A DNA stretch of 64,000 nt from Tetracentron sinense (taxonomy: Eukaryota > Streptophyta > Magnoliopsida > Trochodendrales > Trochodendraceae), in contig CM026571.1 of assembly GCA_015143295.1 (NCBI GenBank), positions 33,198,505 through 33,262,504 on the forward strand, written 5' to 3'. A program made the translations under genes and the position numbers. Below, piece after piece: positions 9,843 through 19,591 of this stretch; the stretch's first letter is position 1, and each line of letters begins with the position of its first letter. Below the pieces are notes generated by a model. The model saw only the letters and a program-made list of their open reading frames with translations. It had not been told where the DNA came from and ran no database searches.

Positions 9843-11083
9843 CTTGCACAACATCGTCGGATGCACATGCGTCTCTCTCTGATAGGGCGAAAACTCGACC
9901 CTGTGTGGCTGGGCGAGGAGGCCGTGTAGACGGTGAGGCCCTCGAAGCCTGAGAAGAGCTAGGCTGAGATGTCTGCCTAACCGGGGGCCTGCTCCCTGAA
10001 GACTGAGTTGGCAATTGACGCCGGGGACAATCTCTGACCATGTGGCCTTGGTCACCACAATGGAAGCAACTTCCTGAAACTCTCCGGCATTCTCCCGCTG
10101 GATGCCTCCTCCCACAAAGTGTGCAAACATCATGCAAATAGGAGCTAGGAAGGAGCATATCCCGTAGCCTGAGTAACTGTGGGGCGAGGAGCATATGAGG
10201 TAGCCGGGTGAAAGGCCAGTGGAGCAAAAGAGCGGGGAGCCTGTGGTGCTGAATACATCCTCTATGACTGAGCCGGCCCTGCGGACTGATACAAGCTCGT
10301 CCTTGCTCTTTTCTCCCCTGAACTACTCGACTGTCCTTTTTCCATTCCTCTCCTTTTGAAGAACTCCTCGGAGTTCGACTCGGCCAATAGTGCTTTATCA
10401 ACAACTTCGGAATATGTCTCATGTCTAAACATCGAGACTCGGTCCTTGAGATAGGCCTTCAACCCCCTCTCGAATTTCTGGGCCTTCATAGCCTCGGTCG
10501 CTATCATGTGTGGAGCAAATCGAGATAGCTCCGAAAATTTGGCTTCATAAGCCGCTACGGACATATTACCTTGCTCCAAGGTAATGAATTCGACTTCCAT
10601 CTTTTCTTTCATCCAGACCGGAAAGTACTTCTTGTTGAAAACCTCCAAGAATTCCTCCCAAGTCCAATCTTGAACTTGCCGGGTCAACTCTCGGGTCCGA
10701 AGTGCAGACTTCCACCAATGATCGGCCTCGCCTTCAAGCATAAAGGCGGCCCATGTGACCCTTTCCACTTCAGTAGGTGCTAATACCGAGAATATCTTCT
10801 CCAGTTGCCGGATCCAACCCTCGGCAACAAGTGGATCAATGCTTCCACAAAAAGTTGGAGGCCTCATCCTCCGAAAGGCTTCTATCGCGGCTTGGGCTCG
10901 GTTAGGAGGAGCCGGTATAAGTGCCGCATTAGGCGGAGTGGCCGGTTGCCTTGCCGCCAACATAGCCAAAGTCTCGGCTATGGATGCGAATGCTTGGGCA
11001 AAGTCGGGTTGATCATCACCCAATGGAGCATCACCTCCATTACCCCTCGTGTTGTACCCGCGACCCCGGGTATTGCGTCTCAT
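9843..11083 (-). CDS. gag: Gag of element A (exon 1; one stop, one frameshift)
   Basis: This is the capsid and nucleocapsid precursor of the Tekay element. The ATG at 11083 (MRRNTRGRG) is chosen because it lies 8 nt after an acceptor-like AG and is shared with D; the frame is open upstream only through a non-ATG codon. The retrotransposon gag domain (WIRQLEKIF...WTWEEFLEVFNKKYFP...FVxLEQG-like) is followed by a KR-rich linker. Two zinc knuckles follow, a short CTLCGRRHPAGEC and a standard CFHCGDQGHMVRDC (CX2CX4HX4C), near 10050-10130. A TAG at 10262-10264 and a frameshift near 10150-10165 separate the capsid part from the knuckles. Confidence 0.88.
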
Positions 11084-11388
11084 GATTTCTCCTAAGAACG
11101 ACAATACAACGTGAGTCTAACTTGGATACGCATTTAGTACAATTTCGCAATTCACTCAATACATATTCATCAAGCACATTTAATAAGTACAACACAATTA
11201 ATGCACATATCGTATAAAACACAACATCATTCATACAATCCGTGTTCCTAGCGTAGGACTCTAAGTTTGGTTGAGATTCAACCTATTTTGACTAGGACTA
11301 ACTTGTTAGTCCATACTTGGAAGACAACTAATGCCTTGTTCAATCATGGTCTCTAGTACTACGCGACCCTAGGGACTCTAATGCCTAG

Positions 11389-11402
11389 AGCTCTGATACC
11401 AC
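11389..11402 (-). other. Primer-binding site of element A (initiator tRNA-Met type)
   Basis: The minus strand reads TGGTATCAGAGC three bases after the LTR end at 11405. This is the standard plant initiator tRNA-Met primer site. Confidence 0.93.
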
Positions 11403-11691
11403 TCTGTAACGCCCCAAAATACCCCCTAGGAGTTTTAGGGATATTTTAGGTGTCACACTGCGTACCTATCAAACCATCCTGTAATGCACAAGATAAAATA
11501 CAGTACTAACAACGATAATCAGAGTGCGGAAGCTATCATATATGCGGAAGCGTGAACAAATTTTCATTTTTCTTCGGATGATCCAAAATAGTATTCCAAG
11601 TTAACATAAATACAAAACATGTCTAAGTCTAAGGTGGACAGGCCCACCTATCAAAATATCAAAATACACAAGACCCTCTCATACTCTCCCC

Positions 11692-11832
11692 TCAACAGTA
11701 GTCGAGGTATGGCCACGCATCGAGGTCTCGGTCCGCCTGAGACTGTAATGGAATAGCCGGCTCTCTCTCCTCTATATACTCTTCCTCGACCCAAGGCTCC
11801 GGGTCGAGGGCTCCCTCAGTACCTGCCGACAT
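11692..11832 (-). CDS. Conserved LTR micro-ORF, 46 aa (5' LTR copy of A)
   Basis: The peptide is the same as the one at 4248-4388. In the 5' LTR it would lie in the leader of the element's own RNA, upstream of the PBS and gag, so it could be translated first, or spliced out if the predicted leader intron is used. Function unknown. Confidence 0.6.
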   Translation of the reverse strand: MSAGTEGALDPEPWVEEEYIEEREPAIPLQSQADRDLDAWPYLDYC

Positions 11833-12120
11833 GAAAGTACGGCTGAGCATGGAATACTCAGCGAGTACAAGCTACTAGCAGACCATAACAATAATAAAAC
11901 ACACAATAGTAATATCATACAAGCAGTAACAGAAACATCACAAAGAAACAGTATAGGGCATGACACAATACAAGCATCCTGACGTGCGTACATGAATGCG
12001 AAAACGCCGATAAAACTCATGCTTGAAAACCCCTGTCATGTCCCGGTATGCCTCATAGAAATCATGTATGCGTGCATGCATGAATGCATGATCATCATCT
12101 TGTAAACCTCCATCTTGTAA

Positions 12121-12440
12121 CTTGTGAGCCAGAGGCTAGCGCCCGAATCTCCCTGGGCTGCCAACCTCCTTGATATGCAATGCACTTGTGAGCCAGAGGT
12201 TAGTACCCGAATGTCCCTGGGCTACCAACCTCCTTGTTATGAAATGCACTTGTGAGCCAGAGGTTAGTACCCGAATGTCCCTGGGCTACCAACCTCCTTG
12301 TTATGAAATGCACTTGTGAGCCAGAGGTTAGTACTCGAATGTCCCTGGGCTACCAACCTCCTTGTTATGAAATGCACTTGTGAGCCAGAGGCTAGTACCC
12401 GAATGTCCCTGGGCTACCAACCTCTTTGTTATGAAATGCA
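12121..12440. repeat. 64-bp tandem repeat, 5 copies (A, 5' LTR)
   Basis: Units start at 12121, 12185, 12249, 12313 and 12377. There is one unit more than in the 3' LTR of the same element. Confidence 0.97.
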
Positions 12441-13415
12441 CTTATGTTCATTATATGCACATGCTCTTGAAATCTCGGTTCATGCTATCACGCGTGCTCG
12501 TGTATGTGTCCATAGTGACAATCATGATAATGGGAATAACCAAAATATGACATTTCAATTCAATTCATGATATGAACATAGGTAACATAAGTAGTTTGCA
12601 TAACATTTGATCAATTTATCGTTTATAAGAACGCATGCATAAAACCCATTTCCATATCCTTCATTGAGATTATTTATTCATAGTTTAGGCATTTTGTCAA
12701 ACACTTCCATACATTATTCCTTAGTAGTTTATCTCCTTCTTTTAAATGCATATTTTCCATTCAATCACACAATGGTAAGTTTGTTATTTGTACAATGCCC
12801 ATCCTCCATTTTCCAATCCACAACCCACACATCATACATCACACATTCGGCATCCAATCGCCGTATCCAACCTCCATCCAAGCATTCCTACCCTTTCTTT
12901 ATCTTGTTTATATTTGTTATAGATGACACATTTTGCAAGGAATAAAACACACTAACAAGAATCATATTTCATAAGGAAAACCTAGATTTATTGCTAGGGT
13001 AAGTTAGTAGGGTGTACTAACCTTAGATCAAGGCTTGATCTTGAAGAAACCTTGAAATAGAAGCTCTATTTGGAAGAAGAACACCTTTGCTTGAAGGAGA
13101 CTCGAGTTAGGGAAGAAACCCCTTTCAAAAACGTGCTTGGGTTGCTGCCCTAGCTTGGAGAATGGTTCACACACGAGCTTGAGCCTTGAACTTGAAGCAA
13201 CTCGAGTTGGGGTGAGCTAGGGTTCTTAAACCCCCCTTGATTCCCTTCTCAAAACCAAACCCTAGGTTAGAGCTTTCTCCTCTTCTCTCTCTATCTCTCA
13301 AAATCCCTCAAATGTTGTAAGTGAGGCCTCAAAGAGTCAAGAAAACCCTTATGGGTAAGGGTTTAACACCCAAAAGACGAAAACGCCCTTACTGAAATTT
13401 CTGCAAAAACGCGAA

Positions 13416-13691
13416 GACCGAGCGATCGGTGTTCATGACCGATCGATCGGTTGCCTACCGAGCGATCGGTGTTTATGACCGATCGACCGGTCAAAAACTC
13501 ACTCTCTGGAAAATTTCCCCATACAAAATTTCTGACCGTGCGATAGCTATCGATCGATCGGTTATGAACCGATCGATCGCTGACTGGACCGAGCGATCGG
13601 TGCTCTGTATGTCTGGACTGTTTTGACCATATCTTTTGACTCGCTCGTCGGATTTCGACGATTCAACTTGCGTTGGATCCGTCTTTCGAAA
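13416..13691 (-). promoter_or_regulatory. U3 of A (5' LTR): palindromic array and conserved box
   Basis: The ACCGATCGATCGGT array at 13416-13604 has one palindromic unit more than the 3' LTR (19 extra bases near 13553-13571). The conserved U3 box follows at 13626-13691. This copy would drive transcription of the element. Confidence 0.65.
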
Positions 13692-14199
13692 ATGAACATT
13701 TCTGACGTTTCGAAATTTCCGATTTCTCCCTTATTTATTAATTAGACTACAAAAACGGCCAATTAGCTACGAAGGTGCTATTCATTAAGTATGAAAAAGT
13801 CCGGGGTGCTACACTCACCTAGAAAAGCATGATTTAGGTTTAAAAGAATAATGAATAATGAACACACCATGTTTGATGAAATGCCAAGGTGAATAAAGTG
13901 AGTTGTAAATTGGGAAATGCATGCCTAATAAATTATGGATATTGCTAGGGCCTATAATAGTGTGTTTTCTTGCTTTCCCTAAATGATGTGAATATTACAT
14001 TGCTCAATCATTGATGTTATATGTGTTGTGAATTACCCAAATGTCATATTTAAATTTAAATGCAAGTATGTACACGATTCCCACGAGCACGGCATGCATG
14101 ACATGATTTATCGAGGTTTTTAAGAACATGTTTAGAGGTGGGACATATCCTACGATATGTTTTACCTCGCTTTTCACAAGAAAACAAGAACCAACATTC

Positions 14200-14400
14200 C
14201 ACGAGGGGTCTCCCCTCACTCACAAGTGCATATCATGAAGAAGGGCCTCCCTTACCTCGCAAGTACATACGTATCATGAAGAAGGGTCTCCCTTCCCTCT
14301 CAAGTGCATCGCATAAAGAAGGGTCTCCCTTCCCTCTCAAGGCATCTCTCAAGCGCATCTCACAAGGATATCTCACAAGTGTATCTCACAAGTTACATGA
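14200..14400. repeat. Degenerate short repeats in S2
   Basis: CATGAAGAAGGG(C/T)CTCCCTT recurs three times, about 50-60 bases apart, followed by CACAAG(T/G)-type short repeats. S3 (about 30900-31090) has an AGCTCACAAG array at the matching place before its hairpin. The repeats sit between the splice-donor-like site and the hairpin. Confidence 0.6.
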
Positions 14401-14719
14401 TCACAAGCAAGCACGCATGACATGCATGACATGACACGTACGACACGCTCGACAAGATCAAGCAAGACAAACACGACAAGCTTTCAAGTACGAAAAGATA
14501 TTTCAAGCCAAGTCAAGTGCACGATGTTTTCAAGAGGTTTTATCGGCTTTCTACGAAATACAAGCATGATTATAAATTGCTTTACTTCCTTGTATGATAT
14601 GAATTGTTTCCGTCTAACATATATGAATTGCTCCTGATTTATGTATTGCCATTTTTATACTATGACTATTGGTTAGTATTTGGTACCCGCTGAGTATTTC
14701 ATGCTCAGCCGTACTTCTT

Positions 14720-14839
14720 ATGTCGGCAGGTTCTGAGGGAGCTGCTGCTCCATTTGATGTTTGTGCTCCTGGTCCATGGGTGGAAGAGGAGTACGTCGAG
14801 GAGCCTTTGGAGGATCCTCTTGTAGAGGGTTATCAGTAG
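14720..14839 (+). CDS. Conserved LTR micro-ORF, 39 aa (S2)
   Basis: The frame starts MSAGSEG, has GPWVEEEYVEEP at residues 18-29 and ends EGYQ before TAG. Compared with A, the codons for PWVEEEY differ mainly at third positions (for example CCT/CCA, GTC/GTG, GAA/GAG, TAT/TAC). The WPYLDYC tail is absent. The conserved hairpin lies directly upstream at 14689-14727. Confidence 0.55.
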   Translation: MSAGSEGAAAPFDVCAPGPWVEEEYVEEPLEDPLVEGYQ

Positions 14840-15145
14840 GTGTGTTAGATTCTGAGTGGATTAGCTGTGGGTGAGCATGAGTGATTATATCTATGTATTT
14901 TGGCGGGCATGTCCGCACTTTTTTTGTTTTGAATTCTTTGTATTAAAACTTGGACCATGTGTATATACTTAGAGGTTTGTTAGACTTCCGCTGTGTTTTA
15001 TAGTTATGCTTCCGCTGTTATCCTCTATTGTATATGCTCTGTGGGTATTTTGCAGGTGGTTTGTCAAGCAAGTCATGTAAGTCATGATTTAGTCGTCCGC
15101 GATTCACTCTAACTCCTAGGGTGGGTTTTGGGTCGCGACAGTTCC

Positions 15146-15574
15146 CAATACAAAATCTCGCTTAAAATAGTCAATTCGAGGCCAAAAACGTTAGTCCCGT
15201 AACCACCGATCGATCAGGCAAGGGTGCTGATCGATTGGGCCTTCAATCGCAAAAATCTAGAAAAATCACCGCCTTCCGATAGATCGGCGATTCTGGCCGA
15301 TCGATCACCGGGGATTGCTAATCGATCGCCCAGATCGCCGTTTCGCCACTTTGCCTGTTTTTTCGTTTTTTTGATTCTTTTCTTTTTGTTGATTTCAACA
15401 AGACTTCTTTACTCGAATTCCCTACATAAAATATCATTGAAAATGATTAGAATTTACAATTAATAAATGGGGAAACAAGTTTAGAATGTAGGCTTTAAAT
15501 CAAGGATTCAGACTAAAAGGGGCTTTAAAGGGTTACAAAATAACTGGTTTTGAGTGTACTTTTGCACACTCATC
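15146..15574 (-). mobile_element. Athila 3' LTR, right part
   Basis: The sequence matches 23521-23947 of the 5' LTR. It contains the CGATCGATC palindromic words (15205-15335) and ends CACTCATC next to a polypurine tract. On the minus strand this is the start of the 3' LTR. Confidence 0.9.
15205..15335 (-). repeat. Palindromic GATCGATC words in the Athila LTR
   Basis: Six or so variants of CCGATCGATC occur in 130 bases, for example ACCGATCGATCAGG, CTGATCGATTGGG, GGCCGATCGATCACC and CTAATCGATCGCCC. The partner LTR has the same set at about 23575-23710, partly altered. Both lie upstream of a weak TATA-like TTTAAAA on the minus strand. Confidence 0.65.
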
Positions 15575-15590
15575 TCACCCCCCAACCTGA
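15575..15590 (-). other. Polypurine tract of Athila
   Basis: The minus strand reads GGTTGGGGGGTGA against the LTR start. This is consistent with minus orientation. Confidence 0.8.
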
Positions 15591-17142
15591 ATATTGCTAG
15601 TCCCTAGCAATAAATCAACTCTCAAGCAAATCACTTAACCAATCGATCTTCATGAATATAGGCTACAACATTCAAATCATTCAAACAAGGGTTTTGCAAG
15701 AAATTCACCACAACATCCAAGTTTCTCCATCAATAAGCAAACTCAGAATTTGTGTGTGTGTGCTAAGCTCATAACCATTCTTGCCAACAAATCCAAAACA
15801 CATACAAATAAGATAGACATCTAGATAAAAGCTTTGCCAACAAATCTCACAAGGATTTTAAATTACTCAGAATAATGCACTCAGAGATTTATAGGTCTTC
15901 TCTCAATCATATGAAAAATAGAATGCAAGAGCCAAAACAAATAATAAGAAGATCTCAAGAAAGGAATGTCATCCATTGAGAATTCCTCTATTCACACCAC
16001 AAACCCACCTAAGATCAAAAGGTCAGCAACAGGGATTGTAATGGGGCTAAATGGTAGGGTTTATAAGAATGAAGGAATAACGACAATCAACAAAATCAGG
16101 TATATGCTAGGAATATCGATACATCTTCATTGTGAAACAACTATTCCAAACATCCATAAGTTCCTTTTGCTTTTCCAACTCAGAATTTCCTTATTGATTC
16201 TTCTCTTTTTCTGATTTTTCCCATTCTAGAACAAAACTTGTACTTCTACTTTGTCAACACAAATTTTTTTTTTGAACAGCATTATCCCAATTGAATTTTC
16301 CATTACCTGAATTTGCAGTCCTTTTTTTTAAAAAATTTCCAATATACCACTTGAATTTCCAATACCACAGAACTATCATCCCTAGCATAAACTCTGGTTT
16401 AAAGGGTAATGGAATATATAATTAGGCTCAACTCCAATGTGGAGTGGGTAAGATCATGTGGTTTTCTCAAGAAAGGCTTCTTTTAGGCTCAAAGTGGCTC
16501 TTATTGTTAATGATAAGGGTTGGCTTGAAAGGCTCAAACTTTTTACACTGACCTTTATCATTTCTTAGGTAATTCAACCAAACTAACCATAGCCCATGTA
16601 ATGACATTTCCAATGGACAACCAAGTGAAGAAATTAATGAGATCTAACAAGGGAATAATGCCGTATGAAATAAAACACCGAGTAATAATAATAATCGCTC
16701 CCAAAGACGAGAAGGGCTTAAAAACTCACAGGTGTTATAAGTCTTAGCTAAAATCTAAGATGTCTTCTTAAAGTACGAGTTTAACAACCAATATCCACTA
16801 TGACTTACGTGCACAAGAAAAATTTGAGTTTGCTCATAACAGATGATAAGAATAGTTTAGATGACTAAATTAAAACACCCTATTTTCATACTCAACAGCA
16901 AAGCCACAATTCATGCAAAAAGATATGACAAAGATATTTGAGTAAGATTTGACTATCATCCCCCCCAACCTAAATCAGGCATTATCCTCAATGTTCCATA
17001 AAGGAAATAAAAGATAAGTAAAAAGAACACATAGAAAGTGTAGATACACCTGAGAATATGAGTGAACTAGTGGGAACCTGCAAGGTGAGCTCAAACAAAC
17101 AGAAAACTACTATACAAAGAAGCGGAGACTCACATAGGTAAG
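15591..17142 (-). other. Athila 3' non-coding region
   Basis: This lies between integrase and the 3' LTR, where many Athila elements carry an env-like ORF. I see no long frame and no env-like features; the sequence is AT-rich with many stops. Either the env-like gene was lost or this subgroup lacks it. Confidence 0.55.
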
Positions 17143-18589
17143 TCAATCCCGGTAAACGAGATCCGCAAGAGAGGTAATTTCTTTTTCGGGCAGAAGCCTC
17201 TCGAGAGCTGGCTTGAGTCTGTGGCCATTGACTTTAAAAATTCTGCCGTCTCGGGGGTCTTCTACCTCAACAGCCCCGTGATCAAATACTCTCTTAACCA
17301 TGACGGGGCCATACCATCTAGACCTTAGTTTTCCCGGATGCTTATGGAGTCTAGAATCATACAAGTACACTTTTTGATTCGGTTCAAAATATTTTCTCAA
17401 AATTCTTTTATCATGAAAAACTTTCATCTTGTGTTTGTAGATTCTAGAGCTCTCATAAGAGTCATGTCTAGGCTCCTCCAATTCAGTTAATTGAAATTTT
17501 CGTAACTTTCCTACCTCACCCAATTCAAAATTGAAGGCTTTAATAGCCCAAAAAGCTTTATGTTCAAGTTCCACAGGCAAGTGGCAAGGCTTTTTAAAAA
17601 CAAGCCTATAGGGGGCATACCAAGGGGAGATTTATAAGCAGTGCAGTATGCCCAAAGCGCGTTGGTTAGTCGTAAAGACCAATCCTTACGGTCAGGATTA
17701 ACCGTCTTTTCAAGAATTTTTTTTATCTCCCTATTGGCAAGTTCCACTTGGCCAGTTGTCTGGGGGTGGTAAGAGGTGGAAACTTTATGAATAATTCCAT
17801 ACTTTTTCATTAAGGTCTCAAAAGGTCTATTACAAAAGTGGGTGCCTTGATCACTAATGATGGCACGTGGCATCCCGAACCTGGACAAAATATGTTCTTT
17901 TAAGAATTTAATAACAGTCCTATTATCATGGATTTGCAAGCCACGGCCTCAACCCACTTCGACACATATTCCACACCAACCAAAATATACAGGTAATCAA
18001 AAGATGGGGGAAAAGTGCCCATAAAGTCAATACCCCAACAATCAAATATTTTAATTACTAGAATGGGGTTTAGGGGCATCATATTCCGGCGAGAAATTGC
18101 CCCAAATTTTTGGCATCTATCACAAGAACGATAGAATTTATCAGTGTCTTTAAAAAGGGTGGGCCAATAAAATCCACACTGCAGAATTTTTACAGCAGTC
18201 TTTTTCATAGAAAAGTGCCCACCACATGCCTCAGAATGACAAAAGTTTAAGACACTCATAAATTCGTCATTAGGAACATACCTCCTCATAATTTGGTCAG
18301 GGCAATATTTGAACAAATAGGGATCATCCCAATAAAAATTGCGTACCTCAACCAAAAATTTGCATTTATCCTGGGTGTTGCAATTCAATGGGATCTCTCC
18401 TACAGCAAGATAATTAACAATATCAGCGTACCATGGCAGGTTAGAGATAGAAAATAAATGTTCATCTGGAAAATCATCATTTATAGGCATTGTTTCCTTA
18501 TTATTTTCACAAACAAGTCTTGATAGGTGATCAGCCACTACATTCTCCACACCCTTTTTATCCTTAATTGTGATATCAAACTCCTGCAA
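17143..18589 (-). pseudogene. Athila integrase (three frames)
   Basis: RNase H tail and integrase of the Athila polyprotein. FDITIKDKKG...VADHLSRL at the right end closes RNase H. The integrase finger is H...H...CDRC, the core has GIDFMGTF, SDQGTHF and [11 protein letters not shown] (the D, D and E positions), and the C-terminal domain [19 protein letters not shown] is characteristic of Athila. Frameshifts near 17920 and 17600 split it. No chromodomain, as expected for this lineage. Confidence 0.88.
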
Positions 18590-18610
18590 TAATAAAATCC
18601 ACCTAATGAG

Positions 18611-19591
18611 TCATGCTTTAGCATCCTTATTTGTAAGAAGGTACTTAAGCACCGCGTGGTCCATAAAGATACAAATAGGCGAACCAATCAAATAGGCACA
18701 AAATTTATCTAAAACAAATACTACAGCTAGCAACTCCTTTTCAGTTGTTGTATAATTCATTTGAGCACTGTTAAGGGTTCTACTAGCATAGTAGATCACA
18801 CATGGTTTCTTATCTCTCCGCTGTCCTAAAACTGCTCCTACAGCATAATCACTAGCATCACACATAATTTCAAATGGAAGATTCCAATCTGGTGGTTGCA
18901 TGATGGGAGCAGACGTAAGTTTACCAATTAGCTTTATAAAGGCTTCTTGGCACGCTTTAGTCCAGTCAAAGGGAGCATCCTTGAGAAGGAGATTACATAA
19001 AGGTCTAGAAATAAGACTGAAGTCTTGTATAAATCTCCTGTAAAAATCAGCATGACCAAGAAAAGATCTTACATCTTTCATGGTCTTGGGGGTGGGTAAA
19101 TTTTGTATTAATTCAATTTTTGATTTGTCTACTTCTATCCTGTTAGTAGAGATAATGTGGCCTAAAACAATTCCAGAAGATACCATAAAATGGCACTTCT
19201 CCCAATTAAGCATAATGATCTTTTCTTCACACCTAATCAATACCCTTTTAAAATTAAGCAGACAAGCATCAAAAGAATCTCCAAAGACTGTAAGGTCATC
19301 CCTGAAGACTTCCATACAATCTTCTACCATATCACTAAACATGCTCATCATACATCTTTGAAAAGTGGTTGGGGCATTGCATAGTCCAAATGGCATCCTT
19401 CAAAATGCATAAGTGCCAAAAGGACAAGTAAAAGTGGTCTTATCCTGGTCCTCTAAGGCAATTTCAATTTGATAATAACTAGAATAGCCATCTAAAAAGC
19501 AATAGAAAGAATGCCCAGCCACCCTCTCCAATATTTGGTCAATGAATGGTAAAGGAAAGTGATCTTTTCGGGATGCAACATTTAATTTTCT
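18611..19591 (-). pseudogene. Athila reverse transcriptase and RNase H
   Basis: The RT region has MPFGLCNAPTTFQRCM and VFRDDLTVFG: the catalytic pair DD is kept, but the preceding residue is R instead of the usual M or V. RNase H follows with CDASDYAVGAVLGQ, TTEKELLAVVF and FMDHAVLKYLL. The RT fingers between 19396 and 19591 are in the same polyprotein but separated by stops, one TAG near 19590 and another near 19397. Confidence 0.88.

Larger units (their letters stand above)
11092..13021 (-). other. Predicted leader intron of A (LTR donor to pre-gag acceptor)
   Basis: The donor CTAAG/GTTAGTAC lies in the 5' LTR at 13021, the acceptor TTGTCGTTCTTAG/GAG at 11092, 8 nt before the gag ATG. D has a matching acceptor (TTGTTCTCAG/GC at 48153) just before its own gag ATG. 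Removing this would delete the micro-ORF, the 64-bp repeats and the PBS from gag mRNA while the unspliced RNA stays as genome. This is inference from motifs only. Confidence 0.4.
11405..13813 (-). mobile_element. 5' LTR of element A (2409 bp)
   Basis: It is near identical to 3961-6286 and bounded by TG...CA and the CTCAC duplication at 13814-13818. It has one more 64-bp repeat and 19 more bases in the palindromic array than the 3' LTR. A splice-donor-like site lies at 13021. Confidence 0.95.
3956..13818 (-). mobile_element. Tekay/Del chromovirus element A, nearly complete, TSD CTCAC
   Basis: The element has two long LTRs (3961-6286 and 11405-13813), flanking CTCAC at 3956-3960 and 13814-13818, a tRNA-Met PBS and a polypurine tract. 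Gag is followed by protease, RT, RNase H, integrase and a C-terminal chromodomain-like segment, on the minus strand. By eye the LTRs differ at roughly 15 positions plus a 64-bp repeat unit and a 19-bp insertion, so the insertion is recent. Known breaks are one stop and one frameshift in gag and one stop in the integrase. The intron between gag and protease is intact. Confidence 0.95.
13819..15140 (+). mobile_element. Right part of solo LTR S2
   Basis: This continues S2 after element A. It contains a run of loosely repeated AAGAAGGGCCTCCCTT and CTCTCAAGTGCATC words at about 14200-14400, the conserved hairpin at 14689-14727, the micro-ORF, and the LTR end GGGTCGCGACA at 15140. Confidence 0.9.
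3147..15145 (+). mobile_element. Solo Tekay-type LTR S2 with TSD GTTCC, split by element A
   Basis: The LTR starts TGTAGAGCCCCGGACC at 3152 and ends GGGTCGCGACA at 15140, with GTTCC at 3147-3151 and 15141-15145. Removing A and one CTCAC copy leaves about 2.13 kb. The LTR is related to that of A (similar start, U3 box, palindromes, hairpin and micro-ORF) but diverged and in the opposite orientation. There is no internal region, so it is a solo LTR. Confidence 0.92.

Noticed and set aside
15591-17142. Env-like gene of Athila
   Set aside because: Expected by position in some Athila elements, but no frame or motif supports it.
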